NCBI RefSeq assembly: GCF_900156885.1
Contig: NZ_FTOY01000011.1
Coordinates: 845,366 to 909,365, forward strand
Length of the DNA: 64,000 nt
Origin: Limosilactobacillus caccae
GTDB taxonomy: Bacteria; Bacillota; Bacilli; Lactobacillales; Lactobacillaceae
Direction: 5' to 3'
Shown here: positions 8,554 through 15,558 of the stretch, piece by piece
How positions within the stretch are numbered: the first letter of the stretch is position 1
Layout of the letters: every line of letters begins with the position of its first letter
Notes under the pieces: model-generated
Database searches by the model: none
What the model was told of the DNA's origin: nothing
What the model saw: the letters and a program-made list of their open reading frames with translations, nothing else
Program-made: the position numbers and the translations under genes

Positions 8554-9531
8554 TTAGTAGTTGACTGCTTCGCGAACTGCTTCTTCAATGTCAGCAGCAC
8601 CTGGAAGCCATACATTTTCACCTTGTGGGAATGGGTAGACAGAGTTTGGTGCAGCTACCCGCATAATTGGAGCATCTAAGTACATAATTGCCCCTTCAGA
8701 AATAGCAGAAGCAACTTGTGCACCAGCACCAGCCATCTTTTGGGCTTCTTGAACGATTACTACCCGATGAGTCTTCTTTAATGATTCAAAGATAGTGTCT
8801 GTATCAATTGGGTAGAGTGAACGAAGGTCGATAATTTCAGCTGAGATGTTGTCCTTAGCCAACTTGTCGGCGGCCTTTTGTGCTTCAGAAACTTCACCAC
8901 CGTAAGCAACAATGGTTACGTCAGTACCTTCTTGAACAACCTTTGCTTTGTCCAACGGAACAGTGTACTTGTCGTCAGGAACCTCACCCTTAACAGAACG
9001 GTAAAGACGAAGGTTTTCTAAGAATACAACTGGGTCGTTACTTTCAATTGCTGAAATGATAAGACCCTTAGCATCATAAGCTGAACTTGGGGCAACTACC
9101 CGGAGTCCTGGTACCCCAATCAGGAAGTTTTCAAAATCATCCCCGTGGAGTTCAGCAGTATGAGTACCACCACCGTAAGGAGTCCGAATTGTGATTGGTG
9201 CAGTCCTTCTTCCTTCGTATTGGAAACGCATCCGTGACATTTGTGAAACAATTGAATCAAGTGCTTCAAACATGAATCCACTAAATTGGATTTCAGCAAC
9301 TGGACGCCAGCCAGTAACGGCTAACCCAATTGACATCCCTAAAATACCTGATTCAGCTAATGGCGTACTAAATACGCGATCTTCACCGTACTTGTCTTGT
9401 AAACCGTTGGTAGCACGGAATACCCCACCATTTTTACCAACATCTTCACCGAAAACCAAAGTCTTAGGATCTTCGGCTAAAGCAATGTCAATACCTTCAG
9501 TAATAGCTTTGATATACGTCTTCTTAGCCAT
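8554..9531 (-). CDS. pdhB: Pyruvate dehydrogenase E1 component beta subunit
   Basis: E1 beta pairs with E1 alpha to decarboxylate pyruvate on thiamine diphosphate and reductively acetylate the E2 lipoyl group. The 325-residue sequence shows the conserved FGEDVGKNGGVFRATNGLQ near residue 27, TPLAESGILGMSIGLA near 56, and a C-terminal transketolase domain with VQEAQKMAGAG and VAAPNSVYPFPQ. The start is 2 bases after the pdhA stop, implying translational coupling in proportion to the alpha subunit. Confidence 0.97.
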   Translation of the reverse strand: MAKKTYIKAITEGIDIALAEDPKTLVFGEDVGKNGGVFRATNGLQDKYGEDRVFSTPLAESGILGMSIGLAVTGWRPVAEIQFSGFMFEALDSIVSQMSRMRFQYEGRRTAPITIRTPYGGGTHTAELHGDDFENFLIGVPGLRVVAPSSAYDAKGLIISAIESNDPVVFLENLRLYRSVKGEVPDDKYTVPLDKAKVVQEGTDVTIVAYGGEVSEAQKAADKLAKDNISAEIIDLRSLYPIDTDTIFESLKKTHRVVIVQEAQKMAGAGAQVASAISEGAIMYLDAPIMRVAAPNSVYPFPQGENVWLPGAADIEEAVREAVNY

Positions 9532-9533
9532 GA

Positions 9534-10640
9534 TTACTTCGACTCCTTTGCTTCGTACTTCTTAATTTCTTCTTTAATATCAGGGGTTGGTACTTCGAAA
9601 GTCCGCTTGAGCATATCAGTAACCTTTTCTGGTTCTACTGCATCAGCTTCCTTCATTTGTTCCTTGAAGTCAGCCTTGCATTCATCAGCGTACTTTGCTT
9701 CTTCATCCTCAGACCAAAGGCCCTTATTAGTTAAGTACTTGCGAAGCCGAATAAGTGGATCCTTATCGAACCATGGCTTTTCTTCTTCTTCGGTACGGTA
9801 CCGACTAGGGTCATCACCAGCAGAACTGTGAGCACCAAAACGATAAGTTAAGGTTTCAATTAATACTGGACCGTTACCGGCAGCAGCAAATTCACGAGCT
9901 TCCTTAGCAACTTGGTAACATGCTAATACATCCATCCCGTCAACTTGAACGGCTGGAATACCAGCAGCAACACCCTTTTGGGCAATTGTCTGTGCATGCG
10001 TCTGGTGGTCACGTGGGTATGAAATAGCCCAACCATTGTTTTGAATAATAAATACAGCAGGAGCTTGGTATGCACCAGCGAAGTTCATCCCTTCGTAAGT
10101 GTCACCTTGTGAAGAACCACCTTCACCAGTGTAAGCAAAGGCAACAGTGTCTTCTTCACCGTTCTTCTTAATACCAAGGGCAGCCCCGGCCATTTCAACC
10201 ATTTGGGCACCAATAATAATTTGTGGACGTAATGCCCGTGCATCAAAGAGATTTCCCTTAATGTGTCCCTTTGACCATAAGTACATTTGTGCAACAGTCG
10301 CACCATGTTGGATCAGTTGAGGTAAGTCACGGTATGCAGGGAACATGAAGTCTTGCTTCTTAAATGCAGAAACAGTCCCCATCTCTGATGCTTCTTCACC
10401 CCAAGTAGGAGCATAGAAGCCCAACCGTCCTTGTTGGGAGAAACTCATTGTTTGTTCATGCAATGCACGTTCCCAAACCATCTTTTTCATAAGATCAACA
10501 AGTTGATCGTCAGTAAAGTTAGCCATCAAATCTTTATTAACAACGTTTCCATCATTATCAAGAATCTGAACTGGCTTTGCGTATGGAGCGCCTTCTTCGG
10601 CTTTAATCTTTGCAAAGTCTACAGCTTTGGCATTAGCCAT
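9534..10640 (-). CDS. pdhA: Pyruvate dehydrogenase E1 component alpha subunit
   Basis: E1 alpha binds thiamine diphosphate. The 368-residue protein has the motif running GEGGSSQGDTYEGMNFAGAY to QNNGWAIS (about residues 165-205) and the regulatory-loop-like HSSAGDDPSRYR near 275. I chose the ATG at 10640 (MANAKAVDFA) over one at 10649, because AAAGGG lies 9 bases before the former but touches the latter. It is the first gene of pdhABCD. The complete complex lets this organism make acetyl-CoA from pyruvate with oxygen or another electron sink. Two cre-like sites upstream point to carbon catabolite control. Confidence 0.97.
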   Translation of the reverse strand: MANAKAVDFAKIKAEEGAPYAKPVQILDNDGNVVNKDLMANFTDDQLVDLMKKMVWERALHEQTMSFSQQGRLGFYAPTWGEEASEMGTVSAFKKQDFMFPAYRDLPQLIQHGATVAQMYLWSKGHIKGNLFDARALRPQIIIGAQMVEMAGAALGIKKNGEEDTVAFAYTGEGGSSQGDTYEGMNFAGAYQAPAVFIIQNNGWAISYPRDHQTHAQTIAQKGVAAGIPAVQVDGMDVLACYQVAKEAREFAAAGNGPVLIETLTYRFGAHSSAGDDPSRYRTEEEEKPWFDKDPLIRLRKYLTNKGLWSEDEEAKYADECKADFKEQMKEADAVEPEKVTDMLKRTFEVPTPDIKEEIKKYEAKESK

Positions 10641-10701
10641 ATAAAACATCCCTTTCCAAATCCAATTAACATCATGTAAGCGATTGCTTACCTACATTTC
10701 T

Positions 10702-10729
10702 AGTATAACTGATTACGGACATATTACAA
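10702..10729 (-). promoter_or_regulatory. Promoter of pdhABCD
   Basis: Minus-strand TTGTAA (10724-10729), 16-base spacer, TATACT (10702-10707), about 60 bases before the pdhA start. Confidence 0.65.
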
Positions 10730-10738
10730 GCGCTTTCA
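10725..10738 (-). promoter_or_regulatory. Catabolite response element (cre) over the pdh -35 box
   Basis: TGAAAGCGCTTGTA on the minus strand matches the CcpA site consensus TGWAARCGYTWNCW with one mismatch. It covers the -35 box, so CcpA binding should repress pdh. The CcpA link is inferred. Confidence 0.6.
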
Positions 10739-10776
10739 CCAACTTATTGAACAAAAATTGCGATTTATTTCAATTA

Positions 10777-10791
10777 AAGTAAACGTTTTCT
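10777..10791. promoter_or_regulatory. Second cre-like site between pdhA and def
   Basis: AAGTAAACGTTTTCT fits the loose cre consensus WTGNAANCGNWNNCW at all but one fixed position. It lies about 50 bases upstream of the pdh -35 box, on the side away from the gene, and about 55 bases before the def -10 box. Confidence 0.5.
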
Positions 10792-10844
10792 CGTGAAAAA
10801 ATTAACAATAACTTACTAGCTACTTATTAGCAATTTTGCCGAGG

Positions 10845-10850
10845 TATGAT
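10845..10850 (+). promoter_or_regulatory. -10 box upstream of def
   Basis: TATGAT lies about 45 bases before the def start codon. No good -35 box is visible at normal spacing. Confidence 0.4.
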
Positions 10851-10895
10851 AGACTGTACTATGATTGAATTTTTAATTTGGAGGCATAGTGAGTA

Positions 10896-11456
10896 ATGTA
10901 TTTAATGAAAGATATTACCCGTGACGGTAACCCTGTCCTTAGAAAACGGGCGGCAAAAGTTTCATTTCCATTATCAGACGAAGACCAAAAACTGGCGAAG
11001 GAAATGATGAAGTACCTTGAAGTCAGCCAAGATCCTGAATTATGCGAAAAGTATAAATTACGTGCTGGTGTCGGCCTTGCTGCTCCACAGGTTGGCGTTT
11101 CAAAACAAATGGCAGCGGTCCTCGTTCCTGCACCAGATGAAAATGATGAACCATTGTTTAAAGATGTGATCATTAACCCAGTAATCGTTAGTGAATCCGT
11201 CCAATATGGCGCGTTAACCGAAGGCGAAGGGTGCCTATCCGTTGACAAGGACGTTCCAGGTTATGTTCCCCGTCACGATCGCATCACTTTACGCTACCAA
11301 GACGTTAACGGTGAAACCCATAAGGTGCGCTTGAAGCACTATCCGGCAATCGTCTGCCAACACGAAATCGACCATCTCCACGGTGTCCTTTTCTATGACC
11401 ACATTAGCAAAGATGACCCATTTACTGCACCGGACGATACGGTAATGATTTCCTAA
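10896..11456 (+). CDS. def: Peptide deformylase
   Basis: Def removes the formyl group from the N-terminal methionine of new proteins and is an Fe2+/metal hydrolase. The 186-residue protein has all three motifs: [10 protein letters not shown] near residue 58, EGCLS near 110 with the metal-binding cysteine, and QHEIDHLHG near 153 with the two metal histidines. The length and the insertion after motif 1 are typical of the type 2 deformylases of Gram-positives. GGAGG lies 11 bases before the ATG. The gene ends 3 bases before the inverted repeat of an insertion sequence, so any natural terminator has been displaced. Confidence 0.96.
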   Translation: MYLMKDITRDGNPVLRKRAAKVSFPLSDEDQKLAKEMMKYLEVSQDPELCEKYKLRAGVGLAAPQVGVSKQMAAVLVPAPDENDEPLFKDVIINPVIVSESVQYGALTEGEGCLSVDKDVPGYVPRHDRITLRYQDVNGETHKVRLKHYPAIVCQHEIDHLHGVLFYDHISKDDPFTAPDDTVMIS

Positions 11457-11459
11457 ATA

Positions 11460-11474
11460 GAGGCTGGGAAAAAA
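11460..11474 (+). repeat. Left terminal inverted repeat of the IS
   Basis: GAGGCTGGGAAAAAA, differing at one base from the right-hand copy in inverted orientation. Confidence 0.85.
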
Positions 11475-11491
11475 GTCCTAGTCTAAAACTA

Positions 11492-11534
11492 AAAGCCGGA
11501 CGATGAGCCATTTTTTGGTTCATCGTCCGGCTTT
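11492..11534 (+). terminator. Long hairpin upstream of the transposase gene
   Basis: A 19-bp stem (AAAGCCGGACGATGAGCCA with its complement, one G-T pair) and a loop of five T residues, inside the left end of the element. There is no classic T tract on the plus strand, so it may act as a barrier to read-through from def or as a block to translation on invading transcripts. That role is inferred. Confidence 0.6.
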
Positions 11535-11594
11535 GTGTATACACAGAAAATCGTTCCTGATATTATGTAATTACCACAAAACAAAAATAAAGGA

Positions 11595-13304
11595 ATGATT
11601 TTCATGTATCAAAATTATATCACAGGACAAACTGAATTCGTATTAAACTTTGATTTTAACGTCCCTAAAACGCATTTAGTTCGGTTGATCGATGCCTTTG
11701 TCGACTCGATCCCGGCGGAAGTTTTATTATCAGAAAAAGTGGCGACTACCGGTCGCCCACTTTCACATCCGGCAATTATGCTGAAAATTTTATTATTTGC
11801 CTATGCTCGTCAAACATATTCGGGACGCAAGATTGAAACTATGCTGGTCGAAAACTTACCAATGCGGTGGTTAGCTCGCGATCATACCTATAGTTACCAT
11901 ACCATCAATAACTTCAGAAGTAGTCAACACGCTGCTAACTTGATCAAGCGTGCGTTTGTTTACTTCACGATGTCCCTAACTGATCATGGCTTGGTCAAAA
12001 AAGATGCTTTGTTTATTGATGGAACTAAGGTTCAAGCAGACGCTAATAAGTATTCCTTTACTTGGCGGAAATCAGTTGAGAAATATCATGCTAAGTTAAA
12101 GCAAGACATAAACGCAATGTATGATGAATTGATCGAGAAAAAGGTTATTCAGGCAATGAAACCAGAACTCATTGAATCATCAGAAGGCTTGGAAACGATG
12201 ACTGATCAATTAGAAAAACAGATTGGGCAGCTCAACGAAGAAATAAAAAAAGAACTGAAAGTGATCAAGGGTGGTTCAGTTAAGAAACAACGACGTCGTT
12301 TCTTAAAAAAACTACATCGAAAACTTAAGCAAGATATGGTCCCGCGGGCAAAAAAATATGAGGAAGCTGAGACAGTCTTTCAGGGCCGTAATAGTTTCTC
12401 TAAAACTGATCACGATGCGACTTTCATGTGTATGAAAGAAGATTCAATGAAAAACCGCGAACTAAAGCCCGGCTATAACCTTCAGATTGCCACTCATAAT
12501 CAATTTGTCCTTGATTATGCCTTGTTTAGTAATCCAACCGATACAAGGACATTAGTTCCCTTCCTCAAGCAATTCCATTGTTTAAATTTCTTTGAACACA
12601 TTGTAGCTGACGCTGGCTACGGAAGTGAGTACAATTACACGACGATTATTGATCAATTTGAAAAACAACCAATTATTCCTTATACAACTTACCAGAAAGA
12701 ACAGAAGCGCAAGTTCAAAAATGATTCAACTAAGCCACAAAATTGGCAGTACAACGCTAAAGATGACTATTATATAGACCATTTAGGCGTGCGTTTTGGT
12801 TTTGCTCGTTACAGTCAACGAACCGATCGGTACGGTTTTACGCGTGATCTTAAACTTTACCGTGCTGATAAACATCAATTATCGGCAGAGTTAGATCAAC
12901 TAGCGAAGACTCCTAGTGGTCGTTTGCGTTACATCCAGGTCAATCCTACTTGGAACTATTTTAAAGCACAAGTCAAAGAAACCCTCTCTAGTGACGAAGG
13001 ACAAGCAATTTATCGTCGACGCAAGTTCGACGTTGAACCTGTTTTTGGTCGCATGAAGAGGGATTTTGGCGTACGCCGAACCCACCTTCGCGGCCAACAG
13101 ACAGTGGAAAACGATATTGGATTGGTCTTAATGGCCATGAATTTAACCAAGTTAGGCAAAATGATTACCAATTATCCGGCAATTTTAAAGAAACAAGTAA
13201 AAATCCGAACCACAATTTTTGTCAAAACAAAAATCATGGTTCGGATTTTCATATTTAGAGGCTTGAGGAATTTAGTTTTTTCCCGGCCTCATTTATTATT
13301 ATGA
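11595..13304 (+). CDS. IS1182-family transposase
   Basis: DDE transposase of the IS1182 type. An N-terminal DUF772-like region (RPLSHPAIMLKILLFAYARQ near residue 55) is followed by the catalytic core: FIDGTKVQADANK near residue 140 (first D), HIVADAGYGSE near 335 (second D), and EPVFGRMKRDFGVRRTHLRG near 480 (E). A charged coiled coil near 200-255 separates the first two. The ATG at 11595 gives 569 residues. The in-frame ATG at 11604 (MYQNYITGQTEF) sits better behind AAAGGAATG and may be the true start. The last codons run through the right inverted repeat and the TGA stop at 13302-13304 lies in host DNA. No disabling mutation is seen, so it could be active. Confidence 0.92.
   Translation: MIFMYQNYITGQTEFVLNFDFNVPKTHLVRLIDAFVDSIPAEVLLSEKVATTGRPLSHPAIMLKILLFAYARQTYSGRKIETMLVENLPMRWLARDHTYSYHTINNFRSSQHAANLIKRAFVYFTMSLTDHGLVKKDALFIDGTKVQADANKYSFTWRKSVEKYHAKLKQDINAMYDELIEKKVIQAMKPELIESSEGLETMTDQLEKQIGQLNEEIKKELKVIKGGSVKKQRRRFLKKLHRKLKQDMVPRAKKYEEAETVFQGRNSFSKTDHDATFMCMKEDSMKNRELKPGYNLQIATHNQFVLDYALFSNPTDTRTLVPFLKQFHCLNFFEHIVADAGYGSEYNYTTIIDQFEKQPIIPYTTYQKEQKRKFKNDSTKPQNWQYNAKDDYYIDHLGVRFGFARYSQRTDRYGFTRDLKLYRADKHQLSAELDQLAKTPSGRLRYIQVNPTWNYFKAQVKETLSSDEGQAIYRRRKFDVEPVFGRMKRDFGVRRTHLRGQQTVENDIGLVLMAMNLTKLGKMITNYPAILKKQVKIRTTIFVKTKIMVRIFIFRGLRNLVFSRPHLLL
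13200..13249 (+). terminator. Hairpin near the right end of the IS
   Basis: A 13-bp stem AAAATCCGAACCA/TGGTTCGGATTTT, two mismatches, a further 8-bp stem and a CAAA loop. It overlaps the 3' coding part of the transposase and is T-rich on its 3' side. It likely terminates transcripts leaving the element. Confidence 0.6.
13276..13290 (-). repeat. Right terminal inverted repeat of the IS
   Basis: TTTTTTCCCGGCCTC, the reverse complement of the left repeat with one difference. Confidence 0.85.
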
Positions 13305-13768
13305 TGGTTTAACCGCTTCAAATCATCGATATACTCAACAGTTGCTTCATTTATTAAGTATGCAACATCAATGTGGAGGATTCCTTCATATGTCCACCAA
13401 TCAGTGATGACAAATGGCTGGGCAGCGTTTTTTGCTGTCTGAAGGTCATTTCTTTTTGCATATGCGTTTAAGCCTTTTGCTAACTTATCCGCGGTAAATT
13501 CATCAAGGTTGACTTGCTGCTTTTGATAATCGAAGTGATACTCAAATGCCAAGACACCCTTGCCCCATACATCAGCAACGATTTCTGATGACAAGACCTT
13601 TTGCCAGGCTAAAATATCACCGATGGCTGCATTTACGGCCTTGTCAGTCTCTTCTTGCGCCCGCCGCCTAACCATAATTGTTGCCCGGTTTATTAGCAAG
13701 CGGTGGATTACCATGTACAAAATTGCAACAATTATCACTGCCAACAAACATATCCAAAATAGTCTCAT
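13289..13768 (-). CDS. Membrane-anchored protein of unknown function, 3' end fused to IS
   Basis: I do not recognise a named family. The 159-residue protein has one N-terminal membrane segment (FWICLLAVIIVAILYMVIH, about residues 4-22). A positively charged stretch (RRRAQEE) and a soluble domain of about 125 residues follow. I chose the ATG at 13768 because AAAGGGG lies 9 bases before it; longer in-frame starts lack such a site. Its TGA stop is made of one host base and the first two bases of the IS inverted repeat, so the original C-terminus may have been different. It is convergent with the transposase and divergent from rpoY. Confidence 0.7.
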   Translation of the reverse strand: MRLFWICLLAVIIVAILYMVIHRLLINRATIMVRRRAQEETDKAVNAAIGDILAWQKVLSSEIVADVWGKGVLAFEYHFDYQKQQVNLDEFTADKLAKGLNAYAKRNDLQTAKNAAQPFVITDWWTYEGILHIDVAYLINEATVEYIDDLKRLNHHNNK

Positions 13769-13826
13769 AACTTCTCGCCCCTTTACGGCCTTACCTTTAT
13801 TTAATAATACCATGTTAGGAAAATTT

Positions 13827-13855
13827 AGGACACTTTGGTTCATATGTGATAGAAT
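13827..13855 (+). promoter_or_regulatory. Promoter of rpoY
   Basis: AGGACA (13827-13832), 17-base spacer, TAGAAT (13850-13855), about 50 bases before the rpoY start. Confidence 0.6.
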
Positions 13856-13906
13856 AAATAGAGCAAATTACTGCATAATATCTTTAATTAAGGAGTTTTT
13901 AACAGT

Positions 13907-14119
13907 ATGACTTTCAAAGTATACTACCAAGCCGACAAGACTGCGCGTCCAGTTCGGGAAAATACTCAATCATTATATATTGAAGCGGAATCTGAAGCGC
14001 AAGCATTATTAATGGTTGAAGAAAATACAGATTATAACATCGAATTTGTTGAACAACTTGATGACAAGGCACTTGCTTATGAAAAGCAAAACCCCAACTT
14101 CAAGATGACGACGTTTTAA
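13907..14119 (+). CDS. rpoY: RNA polymerase epsilon subunit (DUF1447/YkzG)
   Basis: RpoY is the small auxiliary epsilon subunit bound to RNA polymerase in Firmicutes. The 70-residue protein has the characteristic MTFKVYYQADKTARPVRENT start, EAESEAQALLMVEENTDYNIEFVE, and an FKMTTF-type end. Length is normal. An AAGGAG site precedes the ATG. In many relatives rpoY is followed directly by the RNase J gene; here a strong terminator and a lipid-kinase gene follow instead, so it is transcribed alone. Confidence 0.93.
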   Translation: MTFKVYYQADKTARPVRENTQSLYIEAESEAQALLMVEENTDYNIEFVEQLDDKALAYEKQNPNFKMTTF

Positions 14120-14132
14120 TCTCAATTATTGA

Positions 14133-14164
14133 CAGCCGGGATACTCTCTCGGCTGCTTTTTTTC
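14133..14164 (+). terminator. Rho-independent terminator of rpoY
   Basis: CAGCCGGGA pairs with TCTCGGCTG over 9 bp (one G-T) around a 5-base loop, then C and seven T residues. Confidence 0.9.
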
Positions 14165-14194
14165 AAATTTACCATTATCAAAGGAGGAATATTG

Positions 14195-15139
14195 ATGAAC
14201 TATTCAATCATCCTCAACCATCATGCTGGTAATGGCAATGCCGATAAAGCATGGTCGTTAATTCAGCCTTTCTTAGACCAGCAAAAGATAAACTACCGGC
14301 TTGAAACCACTAAGTATCCCAACCACGCTACCTATCTCAGCAGTCGGATTGCCCAAGTGCGCCCCCACGATGAGACAGTTGTCATTGTTATCGGTGGTGA
14401 TGGCACCCTCCACCAAGTGATTAATGGCCTGATGAAGACCGCGCGGGAGCAAAACCGTTCACCATTGCCGGTCGGTTATATTCCTGCAGGGGCGGACCAT
14501 AACTTTGCCCTTGGCTACGGGATTGCCTTGCAGCCACTCAAGGCCCTCCAGCAGATTCTCGCGGCCACTAGTCCCACGATGATCAATATCGGTCACTACC
14601 ACGAGGCGATTCGGGGGGAAGACGGTTACTTTCTTAATAACCTTGGGATTGGCTTTGACGCAGAGATTATCAGTCGGACAAACACCGTTAAGGCCCGGCA
14701 CAAGACTGGTAAGGTCCACCGGCTAACATACCTTCGCAAGGCACTTGGGGTAATGTATGACCAAGAACCATTTACCCTAATGGTACAAGACGGGATCCAG
14801 CGATTTCTTTATTCAAAAGCCTATATCGCAATCGCCAGCAACCACCCCTTTACTAATGGTGGCTTCCGGGTTTCTTCCGGCACCTCCCTTGCTACTTCAC
14901 AACTCGAACTAGTTGTCGCAGAAAGAAAAAACTGGCTAATGACTAGTTGGCAACTTATCCAGTTTGCCCGGGGAAAACTAGATAAGTCCCATTTTGCGCA
15001 TCACTTTCAGGGTAATGACCTGCACTTTACAACCTCGTCGCTTGAATTCATCCAAGCTGATGGTGAGGAAATGGGAAACCGGTTTGTGGACATGGCATTT
15101 GATACTGCCCTATACCCAATTTGGCAAACCGCCCAATAA
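14195..15139 (+). CDS. Diacylglycerol kinase family lipid kinase
   Basis: A member of the DAGK/YegS/BmrU family, which phosphorylates diacylglycerol or related lipids with ATP. The 314-residue protein has the nucleotide-binding VIVIGGDGTLHQVINGLM near residue 67, PAGADHNFALGYGI near 97, the LNNLGIGFDAEIIS segment near 148, and a C-terminal beta domain with QADGEEMG. I chose the ATG at 14195 because AAGGAGG lies 8 bases before it; a longer ATG at 14129 runs through the rpoY terminator and is not credible. It is transcribed singly and ends at a strong bidirectional terminator. The exact lipid substrate is unknown. Confidence 0.88.
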   Translation: MNYSIILNHHAGNGNADKAWSLIQPFLDQQKINYRLETTKYPNHATYLSSRIAQVRPHDETVVIVIGGDGTLHQVINGLMKTAREQNRSPLPVGYIPAGADHNFALGYGIALQPLKALQQILAATSPTMINIGHYHEAIRGEDGYFLNNLGIGFDAEIISRTNTVKARHKTGKVHRLTYLRKALGVMYDQEPFTLMVQDGIQRFLYSKAYIAIASNHPFTNGGFRVSSGTSLATSQLELVVAERKNWLMTSWQLIQFARGKLDKSHFAHHFQGNDLHFTTSSLEFIQADGEEMGNRFVDMAFDTALYPIWQTAQ

Positions 15140-15145
15140 ATAACA

Positions 15146-15198
15146 AAAAACGAGCGACCATGGAAAAAGTCTTTCCATGGCCGCTCGTTTATTTTTTA
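15146..15198. terminator. Bidirectional terminator between convergent genes
   Basis: AAACGAGCG/CGCTCGTTT plus CCATGGAAA/TTTCCATGG with a single A-C mismatch form an 18-bp stem and 5-base loop, flanked by A and T runs. It serves the lipid-kinase gene and the small convergent gene. Confidence 0.92.
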
Positions 15199-15203
15199 TC
15201 AAC

Positions 15204-15407
15204 TTAATCTTCCGAAGCTTCCATCGCTTCTAAAATAATTCGCAATTGGCTACACTCTTCGCGCAGTGCCTGCATCTCATCACCGTGTTCTGGTTGAATC
15301 GTAATCGTCTGCATTGCACTCTCCAAATGAGCTTCACCCCTGCATAAATCATCGAGCCGTGATTGTGCTCGCTGCAGGTCTTCTTCAATTTCATGTTTGT
15401 TACTCAT
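15204..15407 (-). CDS. Small coiled-coil protein of unknown function
   Basis: A 67-residue, acidic, wholly helical-looking protein (MSNKHEIEEDLQRAQSRLDD to LRIILEAMEASED) with heptad-like leucine spacing. No family is recognised. I chose the ATG at 15407 because GGGAGTG lies 8 bases before it; the longer in-frame start at 15473 adds an unlikely hydrophobic N-terminus without a ribosome binding site. It ends at a strong bidirectional terminator and lies downstream of the cell-wall hydrolase gene, possibly co-transcribed with it. Confidence 0.6.
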   Translation of the reverse strand: MSNKHEIEEDLQRAQSRLDDLCRGEAHLESAMQTITIQPEHGDEMQALREECSQLRIILEAMEASED

Positions 15408-15558
15408 CTTAACACTCCCCAATAAATGTGAAATATCTTTCGAGCAATACTGGAATTGCAATACAAGTAACATAACACAGGTATCCGCAAATGTTAACCT
15501 TTGCTGGCGTTACATCTTTGTTACCATTCGATGAAAAAGTTTTAATTGTAATTGGAGA

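Larger units (their letters stand above)
11460..13290 (+). mobile_element. IS1182-type insertion sequence, 1831 bp
   Basis: The element is bounded by near-perfect 15-base inverted repeats: GAGGCTGGGAAAAAA at 11460-11474, and the reverse complement of GAGGCCGGGAAAAAA at 13276-13290. It encodes one full-length DDE transposase. No direct target duplication is obvious. The left flank ends TAAATA and the right flank begins ATTTA, an inverted rather than direct relation. Large hairpins lie inside each end. The element sits between the def stop and the 3' end of a convergent gene. Confidence 0.88.

Noticed and set aside
11445..13300. Target-site duplication flanking the IS1182-type element
   Set aside because: Flanks TAAATA and ATTTA are inverted, not direct, repeats, so no duplication can be claimed.
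14129..14194. Upstream extension of the lipid-kinase gene
   Set aside because: It would run through the rpoY terminator; the internal ATG at 14195 has an ideal AAGGAGG.
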